The notes: generated from the letters alone by a model not told the origin. 64,000 nt of DNA from Paenibacillus sp. FSL W8-0426 (GCF_037969725.1 NZ_CP150203.1:5401001-5465000); one strand, 5' to 3'; numbered from the stretch's first letter, positions 38,257 through 48,601 are shown. Numbers and translations are program-made.

Positions 38257-40434
38257 TTACTGCATGATGCGATGTACGGAGTAAACGTCCTTCACTCGTT
38301 TGATCCGTTCCACAACCGAATGCAGGTGTTCCGTATTTCGAATCAAAATGGTAACATGCACCAATGCCAATTTGTTTTTGTCTGTCCGTCCGGTAACGGC
38401 GGAAATATTCGTTTTGCTTTCCGAAACGGCTTGCAGCACTTCATTGAGCAAACCATTGCGATCGTGGCCCGTAATCTCAATGTCGACGCTGTAGTTGGCT
38501 TCGATATTTTCTTCCCACTCCACCTCGATCACGCGAGCTGCCTCATCCCCGTCCGAGCCTGAAGGAATGTTCGGGCAGTCCCTGCGGTGCACGGACACGC
38601 CGCGACCACGCGTGACATAACCAATCACGTCATCTCCGGGCACAGGGTTGCAGCAACGCGCAAAACGAACGAGAAGGTTGTCAATGCCTTTGACGCGAAT
38701 GCCGTTGGTTGGGCGGTTTTTGCGTTCCGGCGCAGGCTTCAGCTCACGCATCTCCGAGTTCAGCTCCAGCAGGCTGTTTTCTTCCTGCTCCCGACGCAAC
38801 TTCTCGGTGGCTTTTGTAACGATCTGCGCGGCAGTGATTCCACCGAATCCGATCGCTGCAAGCATGTCCTCAATGTCGTTAAAGGCAAATTTCTTGGCAG
38901 CTTCCAGGAGTTTCTCGTCGCTCATCCATACGGAAGGCTCCAGCCCCATTCGCTTCAGCTCGCGTTCAATGCCCTCGCGGCCTTTTTCAACGTTTTCTTC
39001 ACGGCGTTCCTTCTTGAACCATTGCTTGATCTTCGAACGGGCATGGGACGACTTGGCGATTTTGAGCCAGTCCTGGCTTGGGCCGTAGGAATGCTTGGAC
39101 GTCAGGATTTCAATGATATCCCCGGTCTTCAGGCTGTAATCCAGTGGAACGATCCGTCCATTGACCTTGGCACCAATCGTGCGATTGCCCACTTCGGTAT
39201 GAATGCGGTAAGCGAAATCAAGCGGCACGGATCCTGCCGGAAGCTCGATGACTTCGCCTTTTGGCGTAAATACGAATACAAGATCCGAAAAGAAATCCAT
39301 TTTGAGCGATTCGACAAACTCGGACGCGTCTTTGGTTTCGTTTTGCAGCTCCAGAATCTCGCGGAAAAACGTGATTTTGTCTTCGAAATTGTTGACGGAC
39401 GCAACGCCTTCCTTATAAGCCCAATGTGCCGCAATACCGAACTCGGCCGTGCGATGCATGTCCCATGTTCGAATCTGAACCTCGGTCGGTTCCCCGTTCG
39501 GTCCCACCACCGTCGTATGGAGCGATTGATACATGTTCGCCTTCGGCATTGCGATATAATCCTTGAAACGCCCGGGCATCGGCTTCCACAACGTATGAAT
39601 GATGCCGAGCGTGGCATAACAGTCCTTGATATTATCCACAATAATACGAATCGCCAGCAGATCGTATATTTCATTGAACTGCCGGTTTTTGGTCGTCATT
39701 TTTTTGAACACGCTATAGATATGCTTGGGACGGCCGGACAAGTCCGCCTGAATGCCCATTTCATCAAGCTTGGCTTTGATTCCGTCCATGACCGTATCGA
39801 TGTACTGTTCCCGCTCAGCCCGCTTTTTGTGCATCAGGTTGGCGATTCGGTAATACTGCTGCGGGTTCAGATAGCGCAGAGCAATATCCTCCATCTCCCA
39901 TTTGATCGCGGATATCCCGAGACGATTGGCGATGGGGCAGAAAATTTCCAGCGTTTCGTAGGAAATCCGGCGCTGGCTCTCCTCCGACTGGAATTTGAGG
40001 GTTCTCATGTTATGCAGGCGGTCTGCCAGCTTGATCACGATGACACGGATGTCCTGTGCCATGGCAATGAACATTTTGCGATAGTTCTCGTTCTGCTGCT
40101 CTTCTTTGGAACGGAACTGAATTCTCTCCAGCTTCGTCAAACCATCGACAAGCATGGCGCACGTATTGCCGAATTGGTTGCGAATCTCCTCCAGCGACAC
40201 TGTCGTGTCTTCCACGACATCATGAAGAAGCGCTGCAATAATGGAAATCGTATCCATCTGCATGTTCACAACGATATCAGCAACCGCAAGCGGATGCAGA
40301 ATATATGGCTCTCCCGATTTTCGCGTCTGTCCGTGGTGGGCCTGATCAGCAAATTCGTAAGCTTCACGTATGCGCACCAGATCGGCTTCTTTGATGTAGG
40401 CCCCGGCCTTCTCAAGTAATTGCTCTATGCCCAT
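38257..40434 (-). CDS. relA: Bifunctional (p)ppGpp synthetase/hydrolase Rel
   Basis: 725 aa stringent-response enzyme. HD hydrolase domain (HDVVEDT, about 75-80), synthetase domain with the region [20 protein letters not shown] domain ([22 protein letters not shown]), zinc-finger-like [19 protein letters not shown] and C-terminal ACT domain. The start at 40434 (MGIEQLLEK) gives the normal length; the frame is open to 40536, but the promoter -10 box at 40522 lies inside that extension, which excludes it. Followed by dtd. Confidence 0.95.
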   Translation of the reverse strand: MGIEQLLEKAGAYIKEADLVRIREAYEFADQAHHGQTRKSGEPYILHPLAVADIVVNMQMDTISIIAALLHDVVEDTTVSLEEIRNQFGNTCAMLVDGLTKLERIQFRSKEEQQNENYRKMFIAMAQDIRVIVIKLADRLHNMRTLKFQSEESQRRISYETLEIFCPIANRLGISAIKWEMEDIALRYLNPQQYYRIANLMHKKRAEREQYIDTVMDGIKAKLDEMGIQADLSGRPKHIYSVFKKMTTKNRQFNEIYDLLAIRIIVDNIKDCYATLGIIHTLWKPMPGRFKDYIAMPKANMYQSLHTTVVGPNGEPTEVQIRTWDMHRTAEFGIAAHWAYKEGVASVNNFEDKITFFREILELQNETKDASEFVESLKMDFFSDLVFVFTPKGEVIELPAGSVPLDFAYRIHTEVGNRTIGAKVNGRIVPLDYSLKTGDIIEILTSKHSYGPSQDWLKIAKSSHARSKIKQWFKKERREENVEKGREGIERELKRMGLEPSVWMSDEKLLEAAKKFAFNDIEDMLAAIGFGGITAAQIVTKATEKLRREQEENSLLELNSEMRELKPAPERKNRPTNGIRVKGIDNLLVRFARCCNPVPGDDVIGYVTRGRGVSVHRRDCPNIPSGSDGDEAARVIEVEWEENIEANYSVDIEITGHDRNGLLNEVLQAVSESKTNISAVTGRTDKNKLALVHVTILIRNTEHLHSVVERIKRVKDVYSVHRIMQ

Positions 40435-40521
40435 TCTGATCTGTTCCGTGTCCTTTCTATACAAAATGGAACCCGTGACATTTGCATCTACACAGGTTCC
40501 CCGTAAAAGTGATTTCCTATA

Positions 40522-40550
40522 ATTATGACGCTTCACCCGTTTTCCGTCAA
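40522..40550 (-). promoter_or_regulatory. Sigma-A promoter of relA-dtd
   Basis: TTGACG at 40545-40550, 17-nt spacer and CATAAT at 40522-40527 on the minus strand, about 88 nt before the relA start. Confidence 0.8.
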
Positions 40551-40803
40551 CTGCTGACGAATGGGCGAGAAGATGATGATGACTTGTGCGAAAGGCTTGT
40601 CGAATAAAGGCTGCTCGATGAAAATGCCAACCTTAATACAGTATAGCCGTTTGCCGAAGAATTAGAATAGGTAAGCCATTCATTTTGCATTATTCGTCTT
40701 TTTTCACACCTTGCCACAATATACGGATTACAAATCACCAACCAACCCTATATATAGTACCATTTCTATCAGGATCGTGATTTCACTCACTTGATATTAA
40801 CGT

Positions 40804-40820
40804 AAAAACGAACAATTCGG
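40804..40820 (+). promoter_or_regulatory. PurBox-like operator upstream of the nucleobase permease
   Basis: The sequence AAAACGAACAATTCGG resembles the PurR recognition element (core CGAACAWT) of Bacillales. It lies 22 nt before the -35 box. A degenerate partner (TTCTTCGG) occurs about 40 nt on. Not a perfect match. Confidence 0.35.
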
Positions 40821-40841
40821 CGATTTTCGCAAAAAATGTTA

Positions 40842-40870
40842 TTGCTTATTCTTCGGAAAGTCTGTACTAT
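40842..40870 (+). promoter_or_regulatory. Sigma-A promoter of the nucleobase permease
   Basis: TTGCTT, a 17-nt spacer and TACTAT, 41 nt before the GTG start. Confidence 0.65.
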
Positions 40871-40910
40871 ATTGAAGATTTGTGTTTCGGAAAAAGGAGA
40901 TGAGCATTTC

Positions 40911-42227
40911 GTGCAGCGTGAAATTCAGGTAAATGAAAAAATGCCTTTTGGACCTGGCTTCTTATTAAGTTTGCAACACCTTTTCGCCATGTTTGGGAGC
41001 ACGGTTCTCGTGCCTAACCTGTTCGGCGTCGATCCAAGCATGATTCTGTTGATGAACGGGATCGGAACATTGCTGTACATTCTGATGTGCAAAGGCAAAA
41101 TTCCGGCTTACCTCGGCTCCAGCTTTGCCTTTATCGCCCCGGTATCCTCCGTCCTGCTTAAACATCCGGAGAACGGGTATTCGATGGCGCTTGGCGCGTT
41201 CATCGTAACGGGCATCGTATTTTGCATCGTTGCCTTGGTCATCAAATATGCGGGTACAGGCTGGATTAACGTCGTATTTCCTCCCGCAGTCATGGGCGCG
41301 ATCGTCGCGCTGATCGGTTTGGAATTGGTTCCGGTTGCTGCCGGAATGGCAGGAATCATCAACTCCGACCCCGTGAATAATCCGGATTGGGTGCCTACCG
41401 CACAGCCCATTATTTTATCCATGGTCACATTGGGGGTTACAGTCATCGGAGCGGTTACGTTCCGTGGATTTCCCAAGATCATTCACATTCTGATCGGGAT
41501 TGTAGTCGGTTACTTGCTCGGGTACGCTATGGGCCAAGTGGAAACCGATAAAATTGCCAATGCCGATTTCGTGTCCATGCCTACCATTACGACGCCTACC
41601 TTCGACTGGTCCGTTATTCTAACGATTCTACCTGTAGCCTTGGTCGTTATTGTCGAACATATCGGACATTTGCTTGTCACAAGCAGCATTGTGGGCAAAG
41701 ACCTTTCCAAAGATCCTGGTTTGCATCGTTCCCTTCTCGGCAATGGGATTTCCACCATCTTTTCCGGTTTCGTCGGTTCAACGCCTAACACGACATATGG
41801 CGAAAACATCGGTGTCATGGCTTTGACCCGAGTATACTCAACCTATGTTATTGGCGGCGCTGCGATCATTGCTGTTATTCTTTCGTTCTCCGGGACATTC
41901 TCGGCATTGATTGCGAACATTCCCGTTCCGGTCATGGGAGGTGTGTCCTTGCTTCTGTTCGGTGTCATTGCAGCTTCCGGTCTTCGCATCCTGGTCGAAC
42001 AAAAGGTGGATTTCGCCAAACCGACCAATCTGCTGTTAACGACTTTGGTATTGGTTGTGGGACTTAGCGGCACTCAAGTAACCTTCTACGGCGTTCAATT
42101 GAAAGGTATGGCACTGGCAACCATCGTGGGCATCTTGCTCAGCCTGTTGTTCAAATTGTTCGAAGTGCTTGGCTGGTCGAATGACAAAGAAGATAAGGCG
42201 ATTCTGACCGAGAAAACGCCTGACTGA
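40911..42227 (+). CDS. NCS2 family nucleobase permease (UraA/PyrP-like)
   Basis: 438 aa with 12-14 membrane helices. Typical signature LSLQHLFAMFGSTVLVP near the N-terminus and YLGSSFAFIAP, then VIVEHIGHLLVTSSIVGKDL and GSTPNTTYGENIGVMALTRV, all as in uracil permeases. The start is taken as GTG at 40911 with GGAG 11 nt upstream. It sits between relA and apt, on the opposite strand. Next to a purine salvage gene and a PurBox-like site, purine transport must be considered although the UraA-type motifs favour uracil. Confidence 0.88.
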   Translation: MQREIQVNEKMPFGPGFLLSLQHLFAMFGSTVLVPNLFGVDPSMILLMNGIGTLLYILMCKGKIPAYLGSSFAFIAPVSSVLLKHPENGYSMALGAFIVTGIVFCIVALVIKYAGTGWINVVFPPAVMGAIVALIGLELVPVAAGMAGIINSDPVNNPDWVPTAQPIILSMVTLGVTVIGAVTFRGFPKIIHILIGIVVGYLLGYAMGQVETDKIANADFVSMPTITTPTFDWSVILTILPVALVVIVEHIGHLLVTSSIVGKDLSKDPGLHRSLLGNGISTIFSGFVGSTPNTTYGENIGVMALTRVYSTYVIGGAAIIAVILSFSGTFSALIANIPVPVMGGVSLLLFGVIAASGLRILVEQKVDFAKPTNLLLTTLVLVVGLSGTQVTFYGVQLKGMALATIVGILLSLLFKLFEVLGWSNDKEDKAILTEKTPD

Positions 42228-42244
42228 TTTCATCCGTAACATGT

Positions 42245-42296
42245 AAAAAAGCCAGTTCACTCCCTCCTTTAACGGAGGCAGCGAACTGGCTTTTTT
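42245..42296 (+). terminator. Bidirectional terminator between permease and apt
   Basis: Stem AAAAAAGCCAGTTC...GAACTGGCTTTTTT with an inner short hairpin (CCTCC...GGAGG). It serves both convergent genes. Confidence 0.9.
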
Positions 42297-42350
42297 GCAG
42301 TCATTCATGCCATGTATTATTTCCCGGGAAACGGGAGTAATCGGTTTGGT

Positions 42351-42863
42351 TTAGTAATTCATCAACGTGAACACGTCGATATTCGGCAGTTTAGCCCGCC
42401 CGTTCAGTTCATCCAACTCAATCAGGAACGCAGCGCCAACCACGTTGCCGCCCAATTGCTCAATCAATTTGACGGAGGTAGCGATGGTGCCCCCGGTTGC
42501 CAACAGGTCATCGGCAATCAGCACGTTCTGTCCTTTCTCGATCGCATCGATATGCATAGCGAGCGTATCTTTGCCATATTCGAGGTCATAACCGGCTTCG
42601 ATCGTTTCACCAGGCAGCTTCCCGCTTTTGCGGATCGGCGCAAAACCAACGCCAAGAGCATAGGACAATGGAGCACCCACAACGAAACCACGCGCTTCCG
42701 GTCCGGCAATGACATCGATTTTCAGATCGGAAACCATCGTTTTCAGCTCATTGATCGCCTTGCGATACATTTCTCCATCCTTCAACAGCGTGGTAATGTC
42801 CTTGAAGCTGATTCCCGGCTGCGGAAAATCCGGAATGACACGAATATAATCTTTGAAATCCAA
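42351..42863 (-). CDS. apt: Adenine phosphoribosyltransferase
   Basis: 170 aa purine salvage enzyme making AMP from adenine and PRPP. PRPP loop VLIADDLLATGGTIATS and N-terminal IPDFPQPGISFKDITTLL are diagnostic. GGAGGAG precedes the ATG. It follows recJ by 37 nt as in B. subtilis (recJ-apt-rel), but the link to rel is interrupted here by the permease gene. Confidence 0.96.
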   Translation of the reverse strand: MDFKDYIRVIPDFPQPGISFKDITTLLKDGEMYRKAINELKTMVSDLKIDVIAGPEARGFVVGAPLSYALGVGFAPIRKSGKLPGETIEAGYDLEYGKDTLAMHIDAIEKGQNVLIADDLLATGGTIATSVKLIEQLGGNVVGAAFLIELDELNGRAKLPNIDVFTLMNY

Positions 42864-42900
42864 AATTAATCTCCTCCTAAAATAAATAACACAACTCTGC

Positions 42901-45309
42901 CTAAGATACGCCCTTCATCCGGGTTATCATCCATTGTGTAAGCTGAGACGTGGGTGCATCCAACATCACCTGCTCGGTTTCTGCCATGCTTTCGATGGCC
43001 CGATAATTTCGCGATGTTGCCAGATCCCGTTTGGGCGGATTGGCAACAAACTCGATGTTGCCGTCGCGCCGGTGAATGAAGCCCAGTTCTTCAAACACAT
43101 CAAGCATCATCGTAATCATGCGTACAGAGCAGCTGCACTGCCGACTGAGTACAGGCGTAATTTCCTGTTCACCCACCGGTTCAGCTCCCCATTTGGACAC
43201 CAGCACATACATGCGCTTAAAGAGCTCTCTGGAAGGCATCTGAAGTCGATCTCGGCGATTGTGGCCCGATCCATGCAGAAGGATGATATTCTCGGCTCCG
43301 CTGAACAACTTCAGCATCGCATCAAGCTGTTCCGGAGTTTCCGGCGTATCAAACACAAATAACGTCCGGACCTGCTCCTGTCCGTAGTGCTGCGCGGCAG
43401 CATTACGGGGTAACAACCCGACCTTCCTATCATATACCCAAAGGCATGGTTCATACAATGAATTTCCTATAGAAACATTCGTTTCTTGACGGACGATAAC
43501 GCCGATCGAGCCGCTTGTATACCTCAGATGAACGTCGAAGGTACGCATAAACTGTTTCATTCCATTTAATGGATCGGCACTGCCGCGTAGATCGAAAACC
43601 TGTGCCTCGCTCACTGCCAGATCATGCAGCATAAATTGCGGCTTTCGCGTGCCATTCCACTCGTTAATGGAAAGTTCGCCCATCGCGTCGATGACGGTTC
43701 CGGGAAGCAGGAAGTCCGCCAAAGCCCCTTTGCCAAACGCAACAGCTTCAAGCTGCCAGCCCTCCTGCTCCAGCACCAGCTTCAGATGGCGTTTCTCGCG
43801 GCCCATCGTTCGGGTTTCTTTAATAGTGACCTTATTCAGCACAAAACGTGGCGATGGATTGCTCATGCCGAACGGCTGCAGTCTGTCTATTTCCTGAATG
43901 ACTTTCAGCGGCACGTCACTGATCAAACAGTTATCGTCAGCGAGGCGTCGTGGAATGAAATCTTCCTCTGTCAAAACGCCAGCGGCATAATCGTTCAAGC
44001 CTCGCTCCAGCTCCACCAGCTGGTCCCGATGGAGCGTCATGCCCGCAGCTGCGGGATGGCCTCCATAATGGTCTAGCGTATGCTTGCACGCGGTTAGAGC
44101 CTCGTAGATGTCGAGCCCGTCGATGGATCGGGCCGATCCCTTACACATCCCTGTTTCAGGGTCAATGCCCAGAATAAGCGTAGGGCGATAATATCGTTCC
44201 AGCAATTTGGAAGCCACAATACCAACCACACCCACGTTCCAGCCCTCTCCTGCCAACAGAATGACATGAGGAACCGAGCCTTGGCTCTGAATTTTGTGCT
44301 CCAGCATCGCCACCGCTTCCTGCACGATGCTTTCGACCACTTGTTGGCGTTCCCTGTTCAACAGATCGAGTTGACCGGCGAGCATATGCGCCTCATCCAG
44401 ATTGTCTGTCGTAAGAAGGGACACCGCACGCCCCGCATGATCCAGACGCCCGCTGGCATTGATTCGAGGAGCCATTGCAAACGCAATGTTCACAGAGGTC
44501 ACCTGTTCCTGTTTAACCCCGCTGATCTCCAATAAGGCACTTACTCCGGGAAGGCGCGTATCGCGCATGGATTCGACGCCGTAACTTACGATGACCCGAT
44601 TCTCCCCCTCCAAGGGCATGAGGTCCGCTACCGTGCCAATGGATGCAATCTCCATCCATTCGCGCGGAACTTCCCCAATCAGCGCTTGGGCCAACTTCAG
44701 GGCGACTCCTGCACCTGCCAACCCCTTGAACGGGTAGCTGCATTGCGGGAGCTTCGGATTGATTAAAGCATAGGCTTCCGGCAATACTTCAGGCGGTTCA
44801 TGGTGATCCGTCACGATGACTTCCATGCCCAGCGATGAGGCATACGCGATCTGCTCCACTGCGCTGATCCCGGTATCGACGGTAATGATCAGCGTGACTC
44901 CCTGCTGGTGTGCCCAATCCAAGGCATGATTATGCAGCCCGTACCCTTCATTGGATCGATGAGGAATATAAATATCGTACGAGGCGCCCAAATGCCTCAT
45001 CAAATGAATCATGAGTGAAGTGCTTGATACACCGTCGGCATCGTAATCTCCATAAATTAAAATATGCTCGCCGCGCTCCAGCGCCTGTTGGATGCGTGGT
45101 ACGGCCTTATCCATGCCATGCAGCAAATAAGGATCATGCATCTGGCTCAGGTCCGGATGCAAAAACCGTTCCGCCTCTGCCTCTGTGAGCACTCCACGGC
45201 CCACGAGCAAACGTGCGACGAGCGGGGAAACGGAAAGCGCCTGCGAGAGTCCCGCAGCCGCCTCCGGTTCGATATCCGGCGTACTCCACCGGTATTGCGA
45301 ATAAAGCAA
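42901..45309 (-). CDS. recJ: Single-stranded-DNA-specific exonuclease RecJ
   Basis: 802 aa DHH-family 5'-3' exonuclease. Motifs: LIYGDYDADGVSSTSLMIH, VIVTDHHEPPE, a DHHA1-type GGHPAAAGMTL region and a C-terminal OB-like part with the Firmicutes-specific extension. The start is TTG at 45309 with AAGGAG 8 nt upstream; the frame runs on to 45342 without a better site. First of a recJ-apt pair. Confidence 0.95.
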   Translation of the reverse strand: MLYSQYRWSTPDIEPEAAAGLSQALSVSPLVARLLVGRGVLTEAEAERFLHPDLSQMHDPYLLHGMDKAVPRIQQALERGEHILIYGDYDADGVSSTSLMIHLMRHLGASYDIYIPHRSNEGYGLHNHALDWAHQQGVTLIITVDTGISAVEQIAYASSLGMEVIVTDHHEPPEVLPEAYALINPKLPQCSYPFKGLAGAGVALKLAQALIGEVPREWMEIASIGTVADLMPLEGENRVIVSYGVESMRDTRLPGVSALLEISGVKQEQVTSVNIAFAMAPRINASGRLDHAGRAVSLLTTDNLDEAHMLAGQLDLLNRERQQVVESIVQEAVAMLEHKIQSQGSVPHVILLAGEGWNVGVVGIVASKLLERYYRPTLILGIDPETGMCKGSARSIDGLDIYEALTACKHTLDHYGGHPAAAGMTLHRDQLVELERGLNDYAAGVLTEEDFIPRRLADDNCLISDVPLKVIQEIDRLQPFGMSNPSPRFVLNKVTIKETRTMGREKRHLKLVLEQEGWQLEAVAFGKGALADFLLPGTVIDAMGELSINEWNGTRKPQFMLHDLAVSEAQVFDLRGSADPLNGMKQFMRTFDVHLRYTSGSIGVIVRQETNVSIGNSLYEPCLWVYDRKVGLLPRNAAAQHYGQEQVRTLFVFDTPETPEQLDAMLKLFSGAENIILLHGSGHNRRDRLQMPSRELFKRMYVLVSKWGAEPVGEQEITPVLSRQCSCSVRMITMMLDVFEELGFIHRRDGNIEFVANPPKRDLATSRNYRAIESMAETEQVMLDAPTSQLTQWMITRMKGVS

Positions 45310-45348
45310 TGATAACGCTCCTTTCCTGCGCTGCACGATCAAGCGTCA

Positions 45349-46308
45349 CTATTGGATCAATGTCGCTTCGTGATCAGGCAGCTCATGATTGGATTTATAG
45401 GGATAACCAGGGTCATAAGGAATCGCCTGAACCTGCACTTCCCTAACATGGTCGAAACGGGTCATTAGCAATGTTTTGGCACGGTTAGCTATTTCTTGCG
45501 CCTCCAGAATGGTGATTCTCGGATTAACGGTAATGATAAGGTCGATGGCAACGTAATGCCCTTGGTTTCTTGCAGACAAATGATCAATCGTAATCACGCC
45601 AAGCACGCGTTGAACCGTTTCCTGAAAGTCAATGGACTCTTCCTGTTCCAGTTCCTGCACGAGCGAACCGTACACCGTATCCACGATCATGCGGTATCCC
45701 TGATGCAGCACAAAGAAAGAAGCAATCAAAGATGCGGCCGGATCCATGTACAGCAGCACGTCCCAACCCATCATTTCCCCGGTCAAGGAACCGGCAATGC
45801 CAATCATAACGACAAGCGAGCAATATAATGCGCGGCGATGCTGCTGCGCATACGCCAAAGCTTGCGGCTGGTTTCGTTTGCGGTAATATCTGTACTGAAA
45901 GTGAAATATCGCTTCCCGGATGGCCAAGGCAACTAGAACGGTAACAAGCGCCCACTGTCCCTTCATTTCGGGTACGCTGCCCGATAATGCCGACAGTGCC
46001 GAGAAAGCAATTTGCAACCCGCCCAAAAGAACAAGCACAGACAACACGACCGAAGTCCCTGGCCCGGCTACGCGCACATGATCCCGGGAAGCCGTTCCTC
46101 GGATTCGATCCCCAGCCTTTTCAACCTTGGCCGGAAACAAGTCCGTCAGTGAAGAAGCCGCCTGCGAGGCCGAATATAAACCATCGACAAGCAAAGACTT
46201 GCTTCCTGAAATATATCCAATCCCAGCCTTGATCACTGCGAGAACCATATTCCCGGCGATGCCGCTCCATGCCGCAGTGCGAACAGTTGGAATACGAGTT
46301 CTGGTCAT
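45349..46308 (-). CDS. Cation diffusion facilitator family transporter
   Basis: 319 aa divalent metal/proton antiporter. Six membrane helices, then a cytoplasmic alpha/beta domain (about 210-300, ITIDHLSARNQGHYVAIDLIITVNP). The transport-site motifs are partly altered: the usual HxxxD pair of helix 2 reads SLLVDGLYSASQ and helix 5 has GWDVLLYMDPAASL. This resembles the MamB/YdfM-like members, and the metal is uncertain. It ends 40 nt before recJ. Confidence 0.9.
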   Translation of the reverse strand: MTRTRIPTVRTAAWSGIAGNMVLAVIKAGIGYISGSKSLLVDGLYSASQAASSLTDLFPAKVEKAGDRIRGTASRDHVRVAGPGTSVVLSVLVLLGGLQIAFSALSALSGSVPEMKGQWALVTVLVALAIREAIFHFQYRYYRKRNQPQALAYAQQHRRALYCSLVVMIGIAGSLTGEMMGWDVLLYMDPAASLIASFFVLHQGYRMIVDTVYGSLVQELEQEESIDFQETVQRVLGVITIDHLSARNQGHYVAIDLIITVNPRITILEAQEIANRAKTLLMTRFDHVREVQVQAIPYDPGYPYKSNHELPDHEATLIQ

Positions 46309-46340
46309 GCTTAATCCCCCTTGTACGTGTACCTAAAGTT

Positions 46341-46367
46341 ACAAAACCGCGCATGGAAGCGCGGCTT
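46341..46367 (-). terminator. Terminator of secD-secF
   Basis: Six-pair GC stem CCGCGC...GCGCGG followed on the minus strand by TTTTGT, just after the secF stop at 46380. Confidence 0.7.
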
Positions 46368-46379
46368 GAACATACATGT

Positions 46380-47288
46380 TTAGTTGGATGCTTTGGCAGC
46401 CGCTTTTGGCTTGCTGATTTGTTTGCCTTTCAGAACCAGCCAGAGCGGTGCAGCAATAAAGATGGAAGAATACGCGCCGAACAGTGTTCCGATGACCATG
46501 GCGAGCGAGAACATACGAATGGACTCCCCGCCGAAAATGAACAAACAGATGGAAGCGGCAAAAACGGTGAACGTTGTATTCAGGGAACGAGTCATCGTTT
46601 GAGCCAAACTGTTATTTACCACCTGACGCAAATCGGCCTTCGACGTTTTTTTGGCAAACCGCATGTTTTCACGGATCCGGTCAAAAATAACGATCGTATC
46701 ATTGATGGAGAAGCCGACAACGGTAAGTACGGCTGTAATGAACGTCAGGTCCACTTCCAACCGGAAAATGGAGAACACGCTGATGACGACAAATGCGTCA
46801 TGGAAAAGCGAAATGACGGCGGCAAGGCCGAATCGCCATTCAAACCGGATCGCAACGTAGATCATGATCCCGATACTTGCGATCAGCACAGCGTAGATGG
46901 CATTCCGTTCCAATTCTTTGGCCATCTCCGGATCAACGGTATTCACCTCGTAAGAAGCGGTGGAATCCAATTTGCTGAATTCATCCTTGAACGTTTTTTC
47001 CTGAGTTTCATCAAGCTCTTTGGAAAAACGTACGTTTACTCGGTCAGTTCCCGTTGTTATTTGGACATCCCCGTTATCTGCACCAATGTCTTTGATGATC
47101 GGATTGATTTGTTCCGCTGTAATCGCTTTGGATACGGTGATGTCGACGTTTGAACCTGCACGGAAATCCACCGCATAGTTCAATCCAAGAGCAAGCAAGC
47201 TGACGATCCCCGCTATCGTTAACAGAATGGAGAAAGTATAAGCAAATTTGCTGCCTTTGATGTAGTCATAGTTCCAATTAAAGCGCAC
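46380..47288 (-). CDS. secF: Protein translocase subunit SecF
   Basis: 302 aa, six membrane helices with a large periplasm-facing P domain between helices 1 and 2. Signatures: NYAVDFRAGSNVDIT and GFSINDTIVIFDRIREN. Works with SecD to pull translocating proteins using the proton gradient. The gene begins inside the secD end; GTG at 47288 has AAGGAG 10 nt upstream, while GTG at 47297 is too close to it. B. subtilis has a single SecDF polypeptide; here they are two genes. Confidence 0.94.
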   Translation of the reverse strand: MRFNWNYDYIKGSKFAYTFSILLTIAGIVSLLALGLNYAVDFRAGSNVDITVSKAITAEQINPIIKDIGADNGDVQITTGTDRVNVRFSKELDETQEKTFKDEFSKLDSTASYEVNTVDPEMAKELERNAIYAVLIASIGIMIYVAIRFEWRFGLAAVISLFHDAFVVISVFSIFRLEVDLTFITAVLTVVGFSINDTIVIFDRIRENMRFAKKTSKADLRQVVNNSLAQTMTRSLNTTFTVFAASICLFIFGGESIRMFSLAMVIGTLFGAYSSIFIAAPLWLVLKGKQISKPKAAAKASN

Positions 47289-48528
47289 GAATTTCACTCT
47301 CCTTTACTCCGAAATACTTCGGTTTCTTCAGCAAGTTCGCTTTAACGAGCAGGCTGAGCAAGAAACGGGAGAAGTAAATATTCGTGATGATGCTGGTCAC
47401 GATGTCGAAGATCAGCACGAGTGCAAAACCTTTGACCGCCCCGGTACCAAAGAAAAACATGACGCCAGCAGCAATGATTGTAGTGATGTTGGAGTCGATG
47501 ATTGTGCGGAACGAGTGTTTCCCGCCGGCCTTCACTGCCGACATCACGGACTTGCCGCTCCGCATCTCCTCTTTGATCCGTTCGTACGTAATAATGTTGG
47601 CGTCGACCGCCATCCCGATCCCGAGAATAAAGGCCGCGATCCCTGGCAGCGTGAGCACGAATTCTCCCAAATAGAAGATGGCCAGCACAAGCCATGTGTG
47701 CACTATCAGCGAGAAACTTGCGACAAGGCCTGGTATACGGTACATTGCGATCATGAACGCCAGAATAATGACTGATGCGATAAGCCCCGCTTTAATCGTT
47801 TGATTCAAGGAAAGTTTACCCAGCGTTGCGCCAACGCTTTGCGAATACTTCTCGGTCAGCTTCAACGGCAAAGCGCCCAAGTTGATCGTATCGCGCAGCT
47901 GGTTCGCTTCCTCGCGCGTGTAACTGCCTGTAATCTGAGCGGATCCATCCGATAATTGCTGTTGCACCGTCGGTGCGGACAACAATTGATCATCCAAATA
48001 GATCGCCAGAGGCTGTCCAATCAAACGTTTCGTAATTTCCGCAAATTTGGCTTTGTCCTTCACCTGAATGTCGATCATCGGTTGGTTCAGTTGGTTAAAC
48101 ACCACTTTTGCCCCGTTCTCGACGAATTCGTTACCGCGAAGTTCGATTTTGCTGTACTCGCCTTCTTTGTCGTTCTCGCCTTTACTGCGGAACGTCAAAA
48201 CGGCCGGCTCCTTCATTTTGGCCCTAACTTCGGCCTCGTCGGTAACTCCGGCAAGTTTCAAACGGATGCGGTTCGTTCCTTCCGTTGTGACCTCTGGCTC
48301 GCTGGTTCCGAGCGCGTTGGCACGACTTTCCAAACTTCTTGCGGTTTGCACCAGAGAAGCCTTGGAAACTTGCTGTCCTTGTTCCAGCGGCTCTGCTTCA
48401 TATAAGATCTCGTAGCCTCCCTTTAAGTCAAGGCCCAAGCGCATATTTTTCAGCAGCTCCGGACTTGTCCCCACCATCACGCCAGCGGTGACAAGCACGA
48501 CCAGAATGAAACTGACAATTCTTTTCAT
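47278..48528 (-). CDS. secD: Protein translocase subunit SecD
   Basis: 416 aa. N-terminal helix, then MRLGLDLKGGYEILYEAEP at the start of the P1 region, later VPGLVASFSLI-type helices and GIGMAVDANIITYERIKEE. Partner of SecF; overlaps it by about 11 nt. The ATG at 48528 (MKRIVSFILV) is preferred; the frame extends to 48603 but would begin in AT-rich upstream sequence. Confidence 0.94.
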   Translation of the reverse strand: MKRIVSFILVVLVTAGVMVGTSPELLKNMRLGLDLKGGYEILYEAEPLEQGQQVSKASLVQTARSLESRANALGTSEPEVTTEGTNRIRLKLAGVTDEAEVRAKMKEPAVLTFRSKGENDKEGEYSKIELRGNEFVENGAKVVFNQLNQPMIDIQVKDKAKFAEITKRLIGQPLAIYLDDQLLSAPTVQQQLSDGSAQITGSYTREEANQLRDTINLGALPLKLTEKYSQSVGATLGKLSLNQTIKAGLIASVIILAFMIAMYRIPGLVASFSLIVHTWLVLAIFYLGEFVLTLPGIAAFILGIGMAVDANIITYERIKEEMRSGKSVMSAVKAGGKHSFRTIIDSNITTIIAAGVMFFFGTGAVKGFALVLIFDIVTSIITNIYFSRFLLSLLVKANLLKKPKYFGVKESEIRAL

Positions 48529-48601
48529 GCCGTTCCTAGATCCCCTTTCATTCTCAATATTCCTATTATAGCGATGCCGTAAAATGCAGTCAATTTTCAA
48601 C

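Noticed and set aside
38587..40419. 610-codon plus-strand frame opposite relA
   Set aside because: Shadow of the Rel gene, no domain and no promoter.
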